In this document: positions 1-10,085 of the stretch, in pieces
Position numbering within the stretch: position 1 is the stretch's first letter
Layout of the letters: each line of letters begins with the position of its first letter
Assembly (NCBI GenBank): GCA_029204225.1
Contig: CM055113.1
Location: forward strand, 32,014,299 to 32,078,298
DNA length: 64,000 bases
Direction: 5' to 3'
Source: Diphasiastrum complanatum
Taxonomy: Eukaryota > Streptophyta > Lycopodiopsida > Lycopodiales > Lycopodiaceae
The notes under the pieces: model-generated
Told to the model about the DNA's origin: nothing
The model's input: only the letters and a program-made list of their open reading frames with translations
Databases searched by the model: none
Made by a program: the position numbers and the translations under genes

Positions 1-192
1 GTTCTGCGGTTCATTTTTACCGGCCGGTTGCCGGTTTTGGGCTTGGCGTCGGATTTCGACAGATTTTAAATGCGACGGATTCCGACGACCTTGTAGCGAC
101 GCATTTTTCGACACCCGCGTCAATTAAAAAAAAAATTAAAACGCGATTTCATGTCAAAAATCCCGTCGAAAATTGCGGCAATTCTTGTAGTG
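1..192 (-). mobile_element. CACTA (En/Spm-like) transposon terminus, partial
   Basis: Read on the minus strand, the block starts at 192 with CACTACAAGAAT, the typical first bases of plant CACTA elements. It continues into a subterminal region rich in CGACG/CGTCG motifs and a poly(A/T) run. The same architecture (T-rich run, then GTCG-rich motifs, then a CTAYAAGGTC block) appears at 19740-20130, so the two belong to one broad family. The body of the element lies outside the window to the left, so neither a transposase nor the 3-bp target duplication can be checked. It abuts an R repeat monomer that begins at about 193. Confidence 0.7.
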
Positions 193-1060
193 CAACCTAT
201 TGAAATCCACTATAAACATATTTTTTGAAATTGGAAAGTTGCTCTAGATACAAAAATGCCAATACATGCTATCTTGTTGTTTTTACTTAGTTTTTCATTT
301 GTAACATCGTATGGTACTTTTACCATGTCACAATGCTAATAAAAAATCGTTATCAATTGGTCTGAATATGGTCACTTGAGTTTGTAATCACATTCAATTG
401 ATTTGAGAACAATAACATCAACTTGCAAGATTAAGAATGGGCCCACAAAATCTCTAGAAATTCAAAATACGGATCAAATATATCTCTGCCCGCAAAATCC
501 CGCATCCAAAGATAATCGTTCTTGAATGTGAATGTATTGACACATAGTGTGGTGCAAGCTGAGAGTCTATAAAAATTTCAAAATTTGTAACTAACACTCA
601 TTATGATGTGCTCACATTTTACAATCCAAGCGCATGTGCTCAAATTTTCAAAATAGGTTGTTGAGGTGAAACCATCTCAAACATTTGCGCTTTTTTGTTT
701 TTTATAATGTTTGGACTTGAGTAGAACGTCAAGATATTCATCTACCAAAAAAAGGCAACTAGAGTTTTTCACGGATTGGCTTATAGTAAATCTTGTCTCT
801 TACGTGCATCAATAATGAACCAAAGCTAAAATCTACACTCACAATTTGCTCTCTTTTTTCAATGAGGATTTTAAAAATACTAAGTACACACACACAATTG
901 AGATATTTTGTAACATATTTTTGAAACTAGAAAGTTGCACTAGGTACAAAAACACACGTTATATGCTATCTTGTTTTTCATTAAGTTTTGCATTTGTAAC
1001 ATCAAATGATACACAAACATTTTCACAAATTCACACACACACACAATAAAACCAAAACCA
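193..1060 (+). repeat. R repeat: one partial and one near-complete ~690-bp monomer
   Basis: AT-rich non-coding repeat, used here as the reference orientation. Landmarks in order are GTAATCACATTCAA near 390, GGGCCCACAAAATCTCTAGA near 437, CAACTAGAGTTTTTCACGG near 758, ACACACACAATTGAGATATT near 888, and CATTTGTAACATC, which occurs near 298 and again near 991. Corresponding landmarks at 10.99 and 11.69 kb are about 690 bp apart, which gives the monomer length. Further copies in both orientations occur at 10.5-11.8, 35.85-36.3, 52.86-53.32, 54.2-54.6, 57.0-57.8 and 61.45-61.7 kb. No coding capacity is evident; short ORFs in it are low-complexity or chance. Confidence 0.75.
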
Positions 1061-1065
1061 AAACA

Positions 1066-1067
<2 letters not shown>

Positions 1068-1144
<77 letters not shown>
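1068..1144. repeat. (TC)n microsatellite
   Basis: Nearly pure TC dinucleotide tract. It follows an (AC)n stretch and a CAATAAAACCAAAACCAAAACAC block. The same order of AC tract, that block and TC tract recurs at 53.30-53.43 kb, so the microsatellite is an old part of the R-associated sequence, not an independent one. Two apparent ORFs across it are low-complexity serine/leucine or arginine/glutamate strings and are not genes. Confidence 0.95.
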
Positions 1145-1248
1145 CAATATATATATATGTCTCAATAAATTCAATTGTCCCCAACCAAAAGGAAAATGAT
1201 TTTCAGTTTCATGCAAATTAGCATTAATTTACATGCAAAAAAATTACA

Positions 1249-1275
1249 TACAATCTCTCTTTCTCTCCTTCTCTC

Positions 1276-1318
<43 letters not shown>

Positions 1319-1354
1319 TAATTTCACAAATTCACACACACACACACACACACA
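1249..1354. repeat. (CT)n and (AC)n microsatellites
   Basis: Imperfect CT tract to about 1313, followed by an (AC)n tract at about 1334-1354. No gene signal. Confidence 0.85.
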
Positions 1355-2850
1355 AATGCATCTCTCTTATACTATATCTTTTCTTATACACATTAACTCT
1401 CTTTTCCCTCACAATTTCTCTTTCTCTTTTCTCAAAACCAAAAAATCAAAATAGACCATAATTATTTTATTCTCATAAAACAAAAACAAACCACATTTCA
1501 TTCAACATATCACTAATGACTGCTAGCCTAACAACTTAACAAAATCATTAAAATCCCCTTGGAACAAGAGCTTTATCCTTTATTGGACCAATTTTAACTT
1601 TATTTGTCAAGTCAAAATGAGGAACTAAGGGATTTCTATTTGTTCGTACATAAAGAATGTATGACATTACCACATTTGCCTATTATCATATAAAAGCCCC
1701 AAAAGAATTCTTCCAACTCAATCTCTTCATGTCCACAATCAAACTTTTCTTTGTCGTTGTTGTATCTTTCATGGCTCTAGTAATGCTAGATTTGCCCTTT
1801 TGTCAACACCCGACACCTGTATATCAAAGAAACCTCTCTTGAGTATACATCTGCAAGCCTTATCTCTAATTGCTCCATTTGTTGAAATGTTTGAAATATT
1901 GATGGAAGATAGTTGGCCATGGTTGTCTCTCTCTTGGAGAACGATAAACCTTTTATATTACACATTTCATAGATTTTGTGCAATTCTATAATGACTAGGC
2001 TACCACAATCTCACTCGTTGTCACCGTCGCCATTAGCTTTTGATGATCAGCTTATTAATAACGAAGCTATAGGAGATATTTGGGTAGAATTAGAGATAGA
2101 CGCATTTGGTTTGGCAGATTGTGTCACATGATGATGCGGCAAATGATAACGATGAACCACCAAATGAATAAGTGAGACAGTACGATGTATTTCAACTAAT
2201 TGTAATATTAATCATATTGCTCACAGTTGACATCAAACAAGAAGTGTGGACACAAATTGTGGTCAAACGTTTTTTTGTGATACATAAATTTCTTTATTCA
2301 CTTGTGCATATGGCAACCAATGTTGATATAAAATGGAGTTCAATGTGTTGATAGGTAACAAATTTCAAAAGTGAGATCCCATTTAACACTCTGTAACATA
2401 TCATGGGTATATATCGAGGGCCTTTTAAATTTTTCATCAGTCACGGGTTTTACCCTAGGTTAGCAGAATGATCCTGGAATGCCTCTTGGCCACATGACCC
2501 TCTTCTATAACCCTCTTTATATCCCTCTCTATATGACCCTCTATAACCCCTCTATATAAATGTTTGAAAACAAAGTTAGAATTTGGTAGGCTTATACCGA
2601 GGCCAAAAACCGGATCCGAGGCTTGGACTTTGCCACACGATGGCCACAGACATTGCCATGCAAGGGCTGACGGGTCAAATCTCAAGTCAACATCTTATGT
2701 GCGTGGCAATTTGTGTGCCAATGGGCTTATATTTGTAGTTTTATATCTGACCTTTCATTGTCAAACAGTTAATTTGAACTATCACTGTCCAAATAGTTAT
2801 TTGACTATCATTGTTGAATAGTTATTTGACGATATACGTACAACTTATTT
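1355..2850. other. No gene recognised
   Basis: AT-rich sequence with scattered short ORFs in all frames. None has a recognisable domain or repeats elsewhere in the window. I see nothing that can be supported here. Confidence 0.5.
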
Positions 2851-2859
2851 TTTCAACAG

Positions 2860-2943
2860 GTCCCTCATCACTCAAGGAAGCAATAAAGATTGAAACAGAA
2901 GTCTATCAGAGTCTGAAGAGTGTAATGAAGAAAAGATATGGTC
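2860..2943 (+). pseudogene. Enolase-like exon fragment
   Basis: The translation contains SSLKEAIKIETEVYQSLKS followed by VMKKRYG. This matches the enolase segment usually read as SSFKEAM-MG-EVYH-LK then a lysine-rich KKYG, the helix before the VGDEGGFAPN motif. It is preceded by a pyrimidine-rich stretch and CAACAG, which looks like an authentic splice acceptor at 2859. The reading frame is lost right after YG, and no clear GDEGGFAP can be read. Enolase interconverts 2-phosphoglycerate and phosphoenolpyruvate, but this piece of about 28 codons has no catalytic residues and no other exons were found nearby. I infer a captured or relic exon. The family match is seen by eye only. Confidence 0.55.
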
Positions 2944-3157
2944 TAGTAGTTCTGAAGCATAGAGGAGGTGCAAGAGCACCTGAGCTGAAAGGTCACACCA
3001 ACTTTTGCAGTGTCCACTACCACCTGCGGAAAGTCATGGCCACCACACACATAAACATATCTACACACCACCAAAGGGACAAGCCATTCCCACTTAGTGA
3101 CAACATCCAGAGGCTGCCAAGCCAGTTATGATTGGAAGCAAGTTGAGTGTGGTTGAG

Positions 3158-3623
3158 TGTTACAACTCCCTAGGATCATTGACTGCCTTGAAGGTTCCGC
3201 ACACCCATACCAGTGACAATGCACCGTAACCACCCAACCATAGGGTCACAACCTACCCACCCCCATGCCCTGGAGCAGTCGTCATGCCCGGTCAAGCCTC
3301 CTACGATAACTGGCGTCCCATACACCAGCCATTGCCACTCGGCTCTCCCTAGAACACATCTCTTGGCCTTGGAGATACATTCTGGCTAATGCATGGTGCT
3401 CTCCATCCACCAACTCCTGGGCAGATTGAGTGAATGGAAAGAGGGAAACCCCACCACTATATAGGCCTAGCAGAGTGGGGTCCCATCAAGCACGGTCCTG
3501 TCAGCGACACATGACCACCTAGGATGGTAATGCATGGCACCTAAACGTGTCGATAACTCCAGTCCCGCACCATGCCCCTTGCAGAGGCCATCACTGTAGG
3601 GTGTACCGTTATGCTACATAACA
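3158..3623 (-). repeat. 3' LTR of element A
   Basis: 466-bp long terminal repeat, bounded on the plus strand by TGTTACAAC and TACATAACA. It differs from the 5' LTR by substitutions and by about 20 bp near 3485-3515 that are absent from the other copy. The flanking duplication TTGAG is at 3153-3157. Confidence 0.95.
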
Positions 3624-3633
3624 TTCCCCCCCC
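3624..3633 (-). promoter_or_regulatory. Polypurine tract of element A
   Basis: On the minus strand this is GGGGGGGGAA directly before the 3' LTR start. This is the position and composition of the primer for plus-strand DNA synthesis. Confidence 0.85.
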
Positions 3634-3646
3634 ATAAAACTTCCTT

Positions 3647-3916
3647 CTATGGAAGAAACCTAAGTCTTAAATCATCCTCCTTCTCCCAAGTGTCCTCATC
3701 ATCTAACATACCTTTCCAACGAATCAGATGTTCAGAAATCGAACGGTTTCTCAGTTGATGTCGTCGAGTATCCATGATCCTTTCTGGTTCATGGGGTACA
3801 AAAGCAGTCAAATCTTCCAATAGAACTAAATCATCTATAGGAATCCGGTCATCTTTCCCACCAAGTTGTTCTTTTAAACGACCTAACATGGAATACAGGA
3901 TGAACCTTAGTTCCAA
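3647..3916 (-). pseudogene. Element A integrase C-terminus with chromodomain
   Basis: Open stretch of 89 codons. It carries HEPERIMDTRRHQLRNRSI, then HLIRWKGMLDDEDTWEKEDDL, the hallmark of a chromodomain: aromatic/hydrophobic residues, the W-K-G core and a T-W-E near the end. In chromoviruses this domain follows the integrase and targets insertion to chromatin carrying particular histone marks. The stretch ends at a stop about 13 bp before the PPT, so it is the natural 3' end of pol. It is out of frame with the upstream integrase, so the polyprotein is not intact. Confidence 0.85.
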
Positions 3917-3929
3917 CAGGGAGTTCTAG

Positions 3930-5029
3930 TCTATAAGCAGCCTTACAATCTTGTTAAGCACTTTGAAAGGACCGCTAAAATGTGGAGATAACTTTGGACA
4001 TTTTCCCGTTCGAAGTGTCTTAGAGTCCTTAGGGATTCTAAGATACACCCGATCACCAATCTCAAACTCTCGAGGAGCGTGACTTTGGTTGGCATAGAAT
4101 TGGGCTCTATCTTGAGCCAATCTAATGCTTTCCCTAGCCACCTGCAACATTTCTGCATATCATGCAATAAATCCACTACAGCTTGAACCTTGAGACCTTT
4201 GAGTCCAACGGAGATAGGGGAACGAGGCTGAAAGCCATACAAGAGCATAAAAGGACTAAAATCAGTGGTAGAATGCTTCATACTATTGTATCCGAACTCA
4301 CCATTGGGAGATACTTTTTCCAGTCTAATTGTCGCCTGGAAACATATGCACGAAGCATATCTTCCATCGACTAGATGACACGTTCAGTCTGACCATCGGT
4401 TTCTGGGTGATCAATAGACGATAGACTTAAACTAGTTTCCAGTCTTTCAAAGACCGCCTACCAAAATTTGCCAGTGAACTTGGAATCACGATCACTAACA
4501 ATATTGTTCGGCAAAACCATACAACCTGAACAACTTTTCAACGAAAACTTGAGCAAGTTCAGAAGCTTTGACAATAGCTTTTGTTGGAATAAAATATGCC
4601 ATTTTGGTTAGTCTGTCAACTACTACCCAAATAGCATTGTGACCCTTCCATGACTTGGGAAGTCCAACCACAAAATCCAAGGAAATATTTCCAATTTCTT
4701 GTTGGGGAATTTCCAATGGATGCAACAGACCCAGTTGCTTTGAGTCTTTGTGCTTTATTTACTTGGCATTGTTCACACTTTTGAACGTATGCCTCGATGA
4801 GACCTTTCATTTTTGGCCAATAAAATTCTCTCTTAACAAGGTCAAGCGTCCTCTGTATACCAGGGTGTCCCCGAGCTGGGGCTATCGTGGCACTCGTGCA
4901 GGATTTGGGCCCTAATGTCTGTGATATCTGGCACACAGACTTTTCCTCTACGAAAAAGCAAACCATTCCGAATGGAAAAATCATCAAGTATCTTCCCTTT
5001 GCGAGATTTCTTGGAATCCTGCTTTCCAA
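3930..5029 (-). pseudogene. Element A integrase (zinc-binding, catalytic and C-terminal parts), frameshifted
   Basis: The N-terminal HHCC zinc-binding region reads LHECHDSPSSG then KCEQCQVNKAQR. The catalytic core begins near 4725 with MHPLEIPQQE and LDFVVGLPKSWKGH (first catalytic Asp). The second Asp lies in SDRDSKF at about 4485-4500, in another frame, and the Glu is in DGQTERVI near 4390. A further piece from 4281 reads MKHSTTDFSPFMLLYGFQP, the conserved region after the core. At least three frame changes and several stops separate these pieces. In the family, integrase inserts the cDNA into the host genome; this copy cannot be functional. Confidence 0.85.
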
Positions 5030-5262
5030 GATTGTCTCTCCTTAAAGAGCTTCTTGCTAGGACATCTTGCCAAATATGACCGAAAAACTCATCGATCCAA
5101 CAAAGATCTCGCAGAGAAAGATACAACTCAAATTGGAACTCAACAAAGCCATAACTGATTAACTTCTCCAATCTGGCTCAAAGCATCAGCAACACAATTT
5201 GACGTACCTCGACGGTACTTAATGTCGAATTCGAACTCTGGAATGAGTTCCGACCAGCGGGC

Positions 5263-5465
5263 CTAATGAAACCTAACGTCTGAGGCATCACAAATATACT
5301 TAAGAGATTCATGATCTGTCATTACCATGAGTTTGGATCCGTACAAATAATGTCTCCAAATCTTTAACGCATGGATGACAGCAAAAAGTTCCTTCTCATA
5401 AGTAGAATATCTACTTTGAGTTGGGTCCAACTTCTTGCTCTCGAAAGCCACAGGTCTACCATCCT
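5263..5465 (-). pseudogene. Element A RNase H, 3' part after the MITE insertion
   Basis: The frame reads AFESKKLDPTQSRYSTYEKE then LFAVIHALKIWRHYLYG and MTDHESLKYI. These are the Glu-containing second motif and the TDHESL third motif of Ty3/gypsy RNase H. The same sequence without interruption occurs at 59.85-60.05 kb on the plus strand. There the preceding motif KTDASDYAIGAVLYQ joins directly to DGRPVAFES, which fixes the MITE insertion point at 5466-5711. Confidence 0.85.
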
Positions 5466-5711
5466 GAACATTGTTTTAGTAATTTTGGGACAATTCAAAG
5501 TTCCATTCTTTTCTTTTCTGAGGTCTTATGCTCAAAATTAAGTTCAATTGCACAAACTTGACAATCACCTATGCCTGAACTTAAGTTCGAGCATATGATC
5601 CTTTGCTCGAACTTAAGTTCAAGCACACAAGCATGTACTAGAGAGAATAGAGAGAAAAATTGATTTGTTCCAAAATCAAGAAATTCACCTCATCTTACTA
5701 AAACAGTGTTC
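5466..5711. mobile_element. MITE-like insertion in the RNase H region of element A
   Basis: 246-bp insertion that is absent from the homologous RNase H at 59849-59880. Its ends are inverted repeats: GAACATTGTTTTAGTAA at the left and TTACTAAAACAGTGTTC at the right, with one mismatch. The interior holds repeated CTTAAGTTCGAGC/GAACTTAAGTTC palindromic motifs. A 2-3-bp target duplication is possible (CCT against CTT) but not clear, so I cannot assign a superfamily. Confidence 0.8.
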
Positions 5712-6786
5712 TTGGTAAAGGACTGCGCCTATCACATAGTCACTAGCATTTGTTTCCACTAAGAAAGATCCGCTAGGGTCCACTATGTGTAAGATAGGGG
5801 CTGTAGGACACCAACATCTTCAAAGCTTCAAAGCTTTGATTAAGTTCATCAGTCCAAACAACAAGAGGACTGATCTTCGAACGCCTTCCGGCCTTCTTCT
5901 TATTACCCTTTTTAGTTTTTCGTTTGGCTTTCTTCACTCCCTTAAGAAGATTCGTTAGAGGCAATGCAACTAAGGCATAGTGTTTAATGAATCTATGGAA
6001 AAATCATGTGAAGCCTAGAAAGATTTTACTTCCCTAATGGTTTTCAGGATAGGCTAGTCACGAACTTTTTGGACCTTATCATAGTCGATCTCAAAACCTC
6101 GATCGGAAATGATATGTCCCAAATACTTGAGTCGAGTTTGAAAGAACTCACATTTAGACTCCTTAGCATAAAGCTTTGCTTGTCTTAGATTATCTAACAC
6201 TATACGCAAATGTGCTTCGTGCTCTTCAAGAGTCTAACTGTACATCAGGATGTCATCTAAAAATACCATGAGAAACTTCCCCATATATGGACGAAGAATA
6301 TCATTCATCATCTGCTGGAAGGTTGTCGGGGCATTAGTTAGACCAAAGTGTAAAACTAAACATTCGTAATGGCCATACCTAGTACGAAAGCCAGTTTTGG
6401 AACCATCCCCCTTGTGTATTCTAATTTGATGGTACCCTAACCTAAGGTCCAATTTGATGAAATATTTAGCACCATTCAATTGGTCCATTAAGTCGTTCAT
6501 CCAAGGCAAGGAATAGCGGTCACTTAATTGTCATTTTATTAAGCTTTCTGTTATCGACACAAATATGAATACCACCGTCTTTCTTGCTGGTTAGCAAAAC
6601 AGGAGCTCCCCAAGGGGATTTATTAGGCCGAATATGGCCTTTACATAATAACTCCTTAAGCTGACTAGCAACTTCATCTTCTTCCTTCGGGCTCATCCTG
6701 TAGGGAAAAAGCGATACAGGAGAGTTGTCGGGAAGGAGATCTATATGATGGTCTACACCCCGTGAGGGGGGAAGACCCTCAGGCAA
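5712..6786 (-). pseudogene. Element A reverse transcriptase and 5' part of RNase H
   Basis: 6786-6520 reads [15 protein letters not shown], then [19 protein letters not shown] and [16 protein letters not shown]. 6509-6234 reads LRLGYHQIRIHKGDG and HFGLTNAPTTFQQMMNDI, with the catalytic box FLDD (the usual Y or F variant of YxDD). Downstream, 6230-5712 holds the connection region and the first RNase H motif in several frames, with a lysine-rich insert (KAKRKTKKGNKKKAGRR) near 5900 that is shared with the copy at 59.66 kb. A stop and frame change at 6510-6520 break the RT. The enzyme would copy element RNA into cDNA in virus-like particles; here it is dead. Confidence 0.9.
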
Positions 6787-7210
6787 TCGCTCAGGAAATA
6801 TATCATTATATTCCTCCCTAAGGTCTCTTAAAGATTTTGCCCTCAGGCGAAGATTCTAAATTATCATCTGTAAAAGACAATGCTTTAGGGAAAGATGATA
6901 CATCAACATTGACATTATGAGTATTAAAAGCATCTATGTAAGATTCATCTTTCAGATAACATAAATACGAAAAATACTCAGAATTTAAAATACATTGATT
7001 TGCTTCATGAACGGTTACAAAAGGTAGATTTGGCTCATCGTCTTTAAGAGAAACCCATGAGTCATTATGCAAGAAAGAAATAGAATGAGATACATAATCT
7101 TTCTTTAAGGACTCATTTCTAGCAAAAAAACCACTCTTTTTCTAGAATTACATCCACCTTATCTAGATTCATGACATGAAAAGACAAACTATCTATATAG
7201 TCTTGAATCT

Positions 7211-7453
7211 TCACCGGCACGTGGGGGACAAAGTGGTCCAGACCTGTTGCTCCCCACCAACTGCCATCCTAACCACATACTTGTGGTCACTTGGTGCGGT
7301 TGCCAGCTGTAGCTTCTGCACCAACTTAGCATTAATAAAATTATGCGTAGAACTGTCGTCAAAAAGAATTCTCACAGGTTGGCTGCCTACGAACCCACTC
7401 ATATGAATGAGTTTGTGAGGTCCAAACACCGCAGTATTAAAACAACAATTCAT
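7211..7453 (-). pseudogene. Element A aspartic protease
   Basis: Open stretch of 80 codons with GFVGSQPVRILFDDSSTHNF. This is the retropepsin active-site region, in which the family consensus is (V/L)(L/V)(I/F)D(S/T)GS(T/S)HNF. The canonical Asp-Ser-Gly is degraded to Asp-Asp-Ser, so processing activity is not expected even if the frame were open. It lies between the gag zinc knuckle and the RT, as usual. Confidence 0.8.
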
Positions 7454-7509
7454 ACAAACTATTTCATCTTTAAAAGATACATCAATGCAAGAAATAGAAG
7501 AATTACCTA

Positions 7510-8433
7510 GTGCCTTAAAGGAGCGGTCACCCTTCTTCTATCAATTCGAGAAGTCCTTAGCAAGGTGCCCCTTCTCCATGCAGGAGAAGCACAACCTATT
7601 GCTTTTGGCCTTGTCGAGGGCACTTCTTTTTCTTCTCCGAAGGAGAAGCTTCGCGGACCATGTGCTCCTTGCCCTTTTTGAAAGAAGGACCGACAGAGCA
7701 TTTGTCTTTGGCTTCGGGCTTTGGTTGCTCTTTGCGAATTATCGTGTGTGTATCGTTGAAAATCCGAGCGAAACACACAGCATCCTCTAAGGATTGTGGC
7801 TGATTACAGCGTACCTCCAACTGATATTCCTTGGGCAAGCCCAAAATGGAATGTAGCTTAAGGAGTACCACGTCTATGCAGTTAAAAAACCACTTAGCAG
7901 CCTCTTGGAAGTCTTGCAAGTAGACGTCCAAGGGCTTCGTCCCCATTTGCAACGTGGCAAATCAATGATAATACTCAAAATCATCTAGGACAAGCATAAA
8001 GGCAGCCTTAAAGGCTACTTGGAAGTCATCCCAAGTGGTTGGGACTGTAGCTCGGTCTTTAAGATCCTGAATACGCCTTACCGCGTAAAAACATGATGGG
8101 CGCCATCGAAATATGCGAGCTATCTGGTAGATCGTGCATGGAAAAATGCGAAGTCCATCGATCTAACCAAGCTAACACCACATCTTGGTGTCTGTCCTTC
8201 TTGTCTCCGATAAAAAAATTTCGGAGTAAACATTGGCTTTAGGAGAGCTTGTCGAGACTGGGACATAGCCCAAATCTCGGCCTCCGCCCATTCATGTTTT
8301 GAACGCATGTCCACAATTTGTTGCTGTAATAAATTTTTATGGTGCGCGTCATGTTCTCCATATCAATCCTGACAAGACTTGGAGCTCTAGTCTCATCCAT
8401 AGGGGTGTCCATGGGTAAAGGAGTAACTGGCAA
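7510..8433 (-). pseudogene. Element A gag with degraded zinc knuckle
   Basis: Fragments in all three minus frames. Near 8170 WLDRWTSHFSMHDLPDSSH matches the start of a retrotransposon gag domain. 7952-7600 reads KPLDVYLQDFQEAAKWF and LHSILGLPKEYQLEV, then a basic linker. The CCHC knuckle near 7550-7590 reads CFSCMEKGHLAKDF, with the last Cys replaced by Phe. Gag would form the particle that packages element RNA. The start lies just downstream of the 5' leader at 8450-8630. Confidence 0.8.
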
Positions 8434-8629
8434 AAAACTAGAGGAAAAATGGAGAGCTATGGCGTAAAAACTGCAAAAAGGAAAAAGCTAGAGCATAGGG
8501 CCTCAAGAAATACCCAACTTGAGAACTAGCAACTAGAGAGCAAAAGAACTCTACAACAACTTGGGAGAATGAGGGAAAGGAAGTGAACGTACCTCCTTTA
8601 GCCCCTCCCCAAAGCTCCTCTCCATCGAC

Positions 8630-8642
8630 GGCTCTGATACTA
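8630..8642 (-). promoter_or_regulatory. Primer binding site of element A
   Basis: The minus strand reads TAGTATCAGAGCC, one base from the plant initiator-tRNA-Met PBS TGGTATCAGAGCC. It lies 2 bp inside the 5' LTR end. Confidence 0.9.
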
Positions 8643-8644
8643 GC

Positions 8645-9090
8645 TGTTACAACTCCCTAGGATCATCGACTGCCTTGAAGGTTCCGCACACCCCATACCA
8701 ATGACGACACACCGTAACCGCCCAACCATAGGGTCACAACCGAACCAGCCCCATGCCCTGGAGCAATCGACATAGTCATGCCCGGTCAAGCCTCCTATGA
8801 TAACTGGCGTCCCATACCACCAGCCATCGCACTCGGCTCTCCCTAGCACACATCTCCTGGCCTGGAGATACATCCTGGCTAATGCACGTGCTCTCCATCC
8901 ATCAACTCCTGGGTAGACTGAGTGAATGGAAAGAGGGAAACCCCACCACTATATAGGCATAGCACAGTGGGGCGACATGTGACCACCTAGGATGGTGACG
9001 TGTGGCACCTAAACATGTCGATAACTCCAGTCCTGCGTCATGCCCCTTGCGAGGCCGTCAGTGAAGGGCGTACCGTTATGGTACATAACA
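8645..9090 (-). repeat. 5' LTR of element A
   Basis: 446-bp LTR matching 3158-3623. A TATA-like CTATATAG lies near 8950. The outer flank TTGAG at 9091-9095 completes the target duplication. The same LTR joined to the same UBA-fragment flank is found at 38839-39299 in the opposite arm. Confidence 0.95.
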
Positions 9091-9095
9091 TTGAG

Positions 9096-9286
9096 GATGA
9101 GCTCATGGCAGATGTAGAAGGGCAAAAGATAGAGGAACTATTGGTGTTGGAGGTGAATAAGGTTCTGCTAATTGCAGAGCTAGAAAGGATGGCGTTTCGT
9201 GTTGTTACGGTCACTAGGACTTGGTGTTTCAGCAAAGTTGGGAGTGTTGAGAAGGCTTTGAATTGGATGTTAGACTCTGAGGATCA
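9096..9286 (+). pseudogene. UBA-domain gene fragment, arm copy 1
   Basis: The frame reads EGQKIEELLVLEVNK, then LLIAELERMAF and VEKALNWMLDSEDH. This matches the plant UBA-domain pattern LL-ELE-MGF-x-RATRAL-x-S-x-(S)VE-A-NW-x-x-H. It is the inverted counterpart of 38838-38640. The coding match stops at GATCATCTTG and is joined directly to the 3' flank of the small-gene module, while the other arm has about 600 bp more between them. UBA domains bind ubiquitin; this remnant is non-functional. Confidence 0.65.
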
Positions 9287-9523
9287 TCTTGAATTTTTTC
9301 TCTTAAGCAGTATCTTGTTGTATAAGACAACACGTTGGAATTACTCAGACCAGAGGGAGATTGAGAGAGCTTGTATATCGTGTCTGTATCCTTTGGCTGT
9401 TTTCTTTATGTTTGATGACTACCAACAGACTGTCTTGTCTGCATAGATTGAATCTGTTTGTGAACGCTAGTCTGATATCAACAAGCAGACAAATTAAAGC
9501 TTCAATATGGGAAGTAATGACAG
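9287..9523 (-). repeat. 3' flank of the small-gene module, copy 1
   Basis: On the minus strand this matches the 3' flank of gene copies 2 and 3 (37755-38030 and 59340-59600): TCATTACTTCCCA, the TTTGTCTGCTTGTTG-like segment, then ATACAACAAGATACTGCTTAAGAG. It shows that copy 1 once had a full gene between here and 9894. Confidence 0.8.
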
Positions 9524-9893
9524 CATAGTTGCATATAATACGTATTTTATAATAAAATACCATATAATTGAAGTATTATATTAATATGTGTAATAGAACG
9601 TATTATACCACTTTGATTACAATATTTTGATTTTCAATAGTTTTATTCAAGAATAAAAATGAAAATATTTTATCCTAGTGTTCATCCCTTCAAACGTAAA
9701 CATATGAACAAAATTCTGAAGAACATTATAGATCGCACATGAAATATTTGATAAAAACTTGTCAATTGTCAAAAGGTGAAGGTAGGACTATTTATTATTT
9801 TGAACTAGCCCTACGTATTTTTCAGCCAAAAACGTATAATACACGTATTTCATGGCACCATATTATACGCTTGTATTATACGATGCAACTATG
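9524..9893. mobile_element. MITE-like element at a gene deletion
   Basis: 370 bp, AT-rich, with inverted termini: CATAGTTGCATATAATACG at the left and GTATTATACGATGCAACTATG at the right. Internal GTATTATACG/CGTATTATA motifs occur in both orientations. It sits exactly between codon 11 of the small gene (9894) and its distal 3' flank (9523). The other copies have about 1.05 kb of gene and proximal 3' sequence at that place. No target duplication is visible, consistent with a deletion at the insertion. Confidence 0.75.
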
Positions 9894-9926
9894 GATAAAG
9901 GTACCTTTTGCTTGGTCTTGCGCCAT
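9894..9926 (-). pseudogene. Remnant of the small single-exon gene, copy 1
   Basis: Start codon at 9926-9924 in the same context as the other copies (CAAGCATGGCGCAAGACCAA). It has a 4-bp deletion after codon 5 that shifts the frame, and it is cut off by the MITE after 33 nt. The 5' leader and TATA-like box upstream (9927-10095) are preserved. The body of the gene is missing, so this copy cannot make the protein. Confidence 0.85.
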
Positions 9927-10085
9927 GCTTGAAATTAAAGCTGAATGGGTTTGAGGGATGAGCTTGAAGCGAGAGTAGTAGCAGTACCGACAACTCCTGA
10001 GAGACCAGCGAGTACTGAGTAAGTGAGTGAGAGAGTTGTCACTCCTGAGATGAGACGAGTGAGTGAATGAGTGAGTGAGATCAGG

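Larger units (their letters stand above)
3158..9090 (-). mobile_element. Complete but degenerate Ty3/gypsy chromovirus (element A)
   Basis: LTRs start TGTTATG and end GTAACA on the minus strand. A 5-bp target duplication TTGAG flanks the element (3153-3157 and 9091-9095). The PBS matches initiator-methionine tRNA (8630-8642) and the PPT is eight G then AA (3624-3633). The minus-strand order is gag, protease, reverse transcriptase, RNase H, integrase, chromodomain, which is typical of chromoviruses. The ~5.9-kb size, short LTRs and Met PBS suggest a Reina-like lineage, but that is a guess. All ORFs are broken by stops and frameshifts. It inserted into a UBA-gene fragment, and an LTR of the same insertion recurs at 38839-39299. 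Confidence 0.95.

Noticed and set aside
1006..1454. ORFs of 60-73 codons across TC tracts, on both strands
   Set aside because: They translate dinucleotide repeats into Ser/Leu or Arg/Glu strings. No coding signal exists outside the repeat.
8630..8642. tRNA-like sequence
   Set aside because: Matches at PBS sites (also 12849, 39302 and 40982) are complementary to tRNA 3' ends only. No cloverleaf is present; I found no tRNA or rRNA gene.
9000..9446. 148-codon ORF on the plus strand
   Set aside because: It spans LTR sequence, the UBA fragment and the gene-module flank. Only 9096-9286 resembles a protein; the rest is chance.
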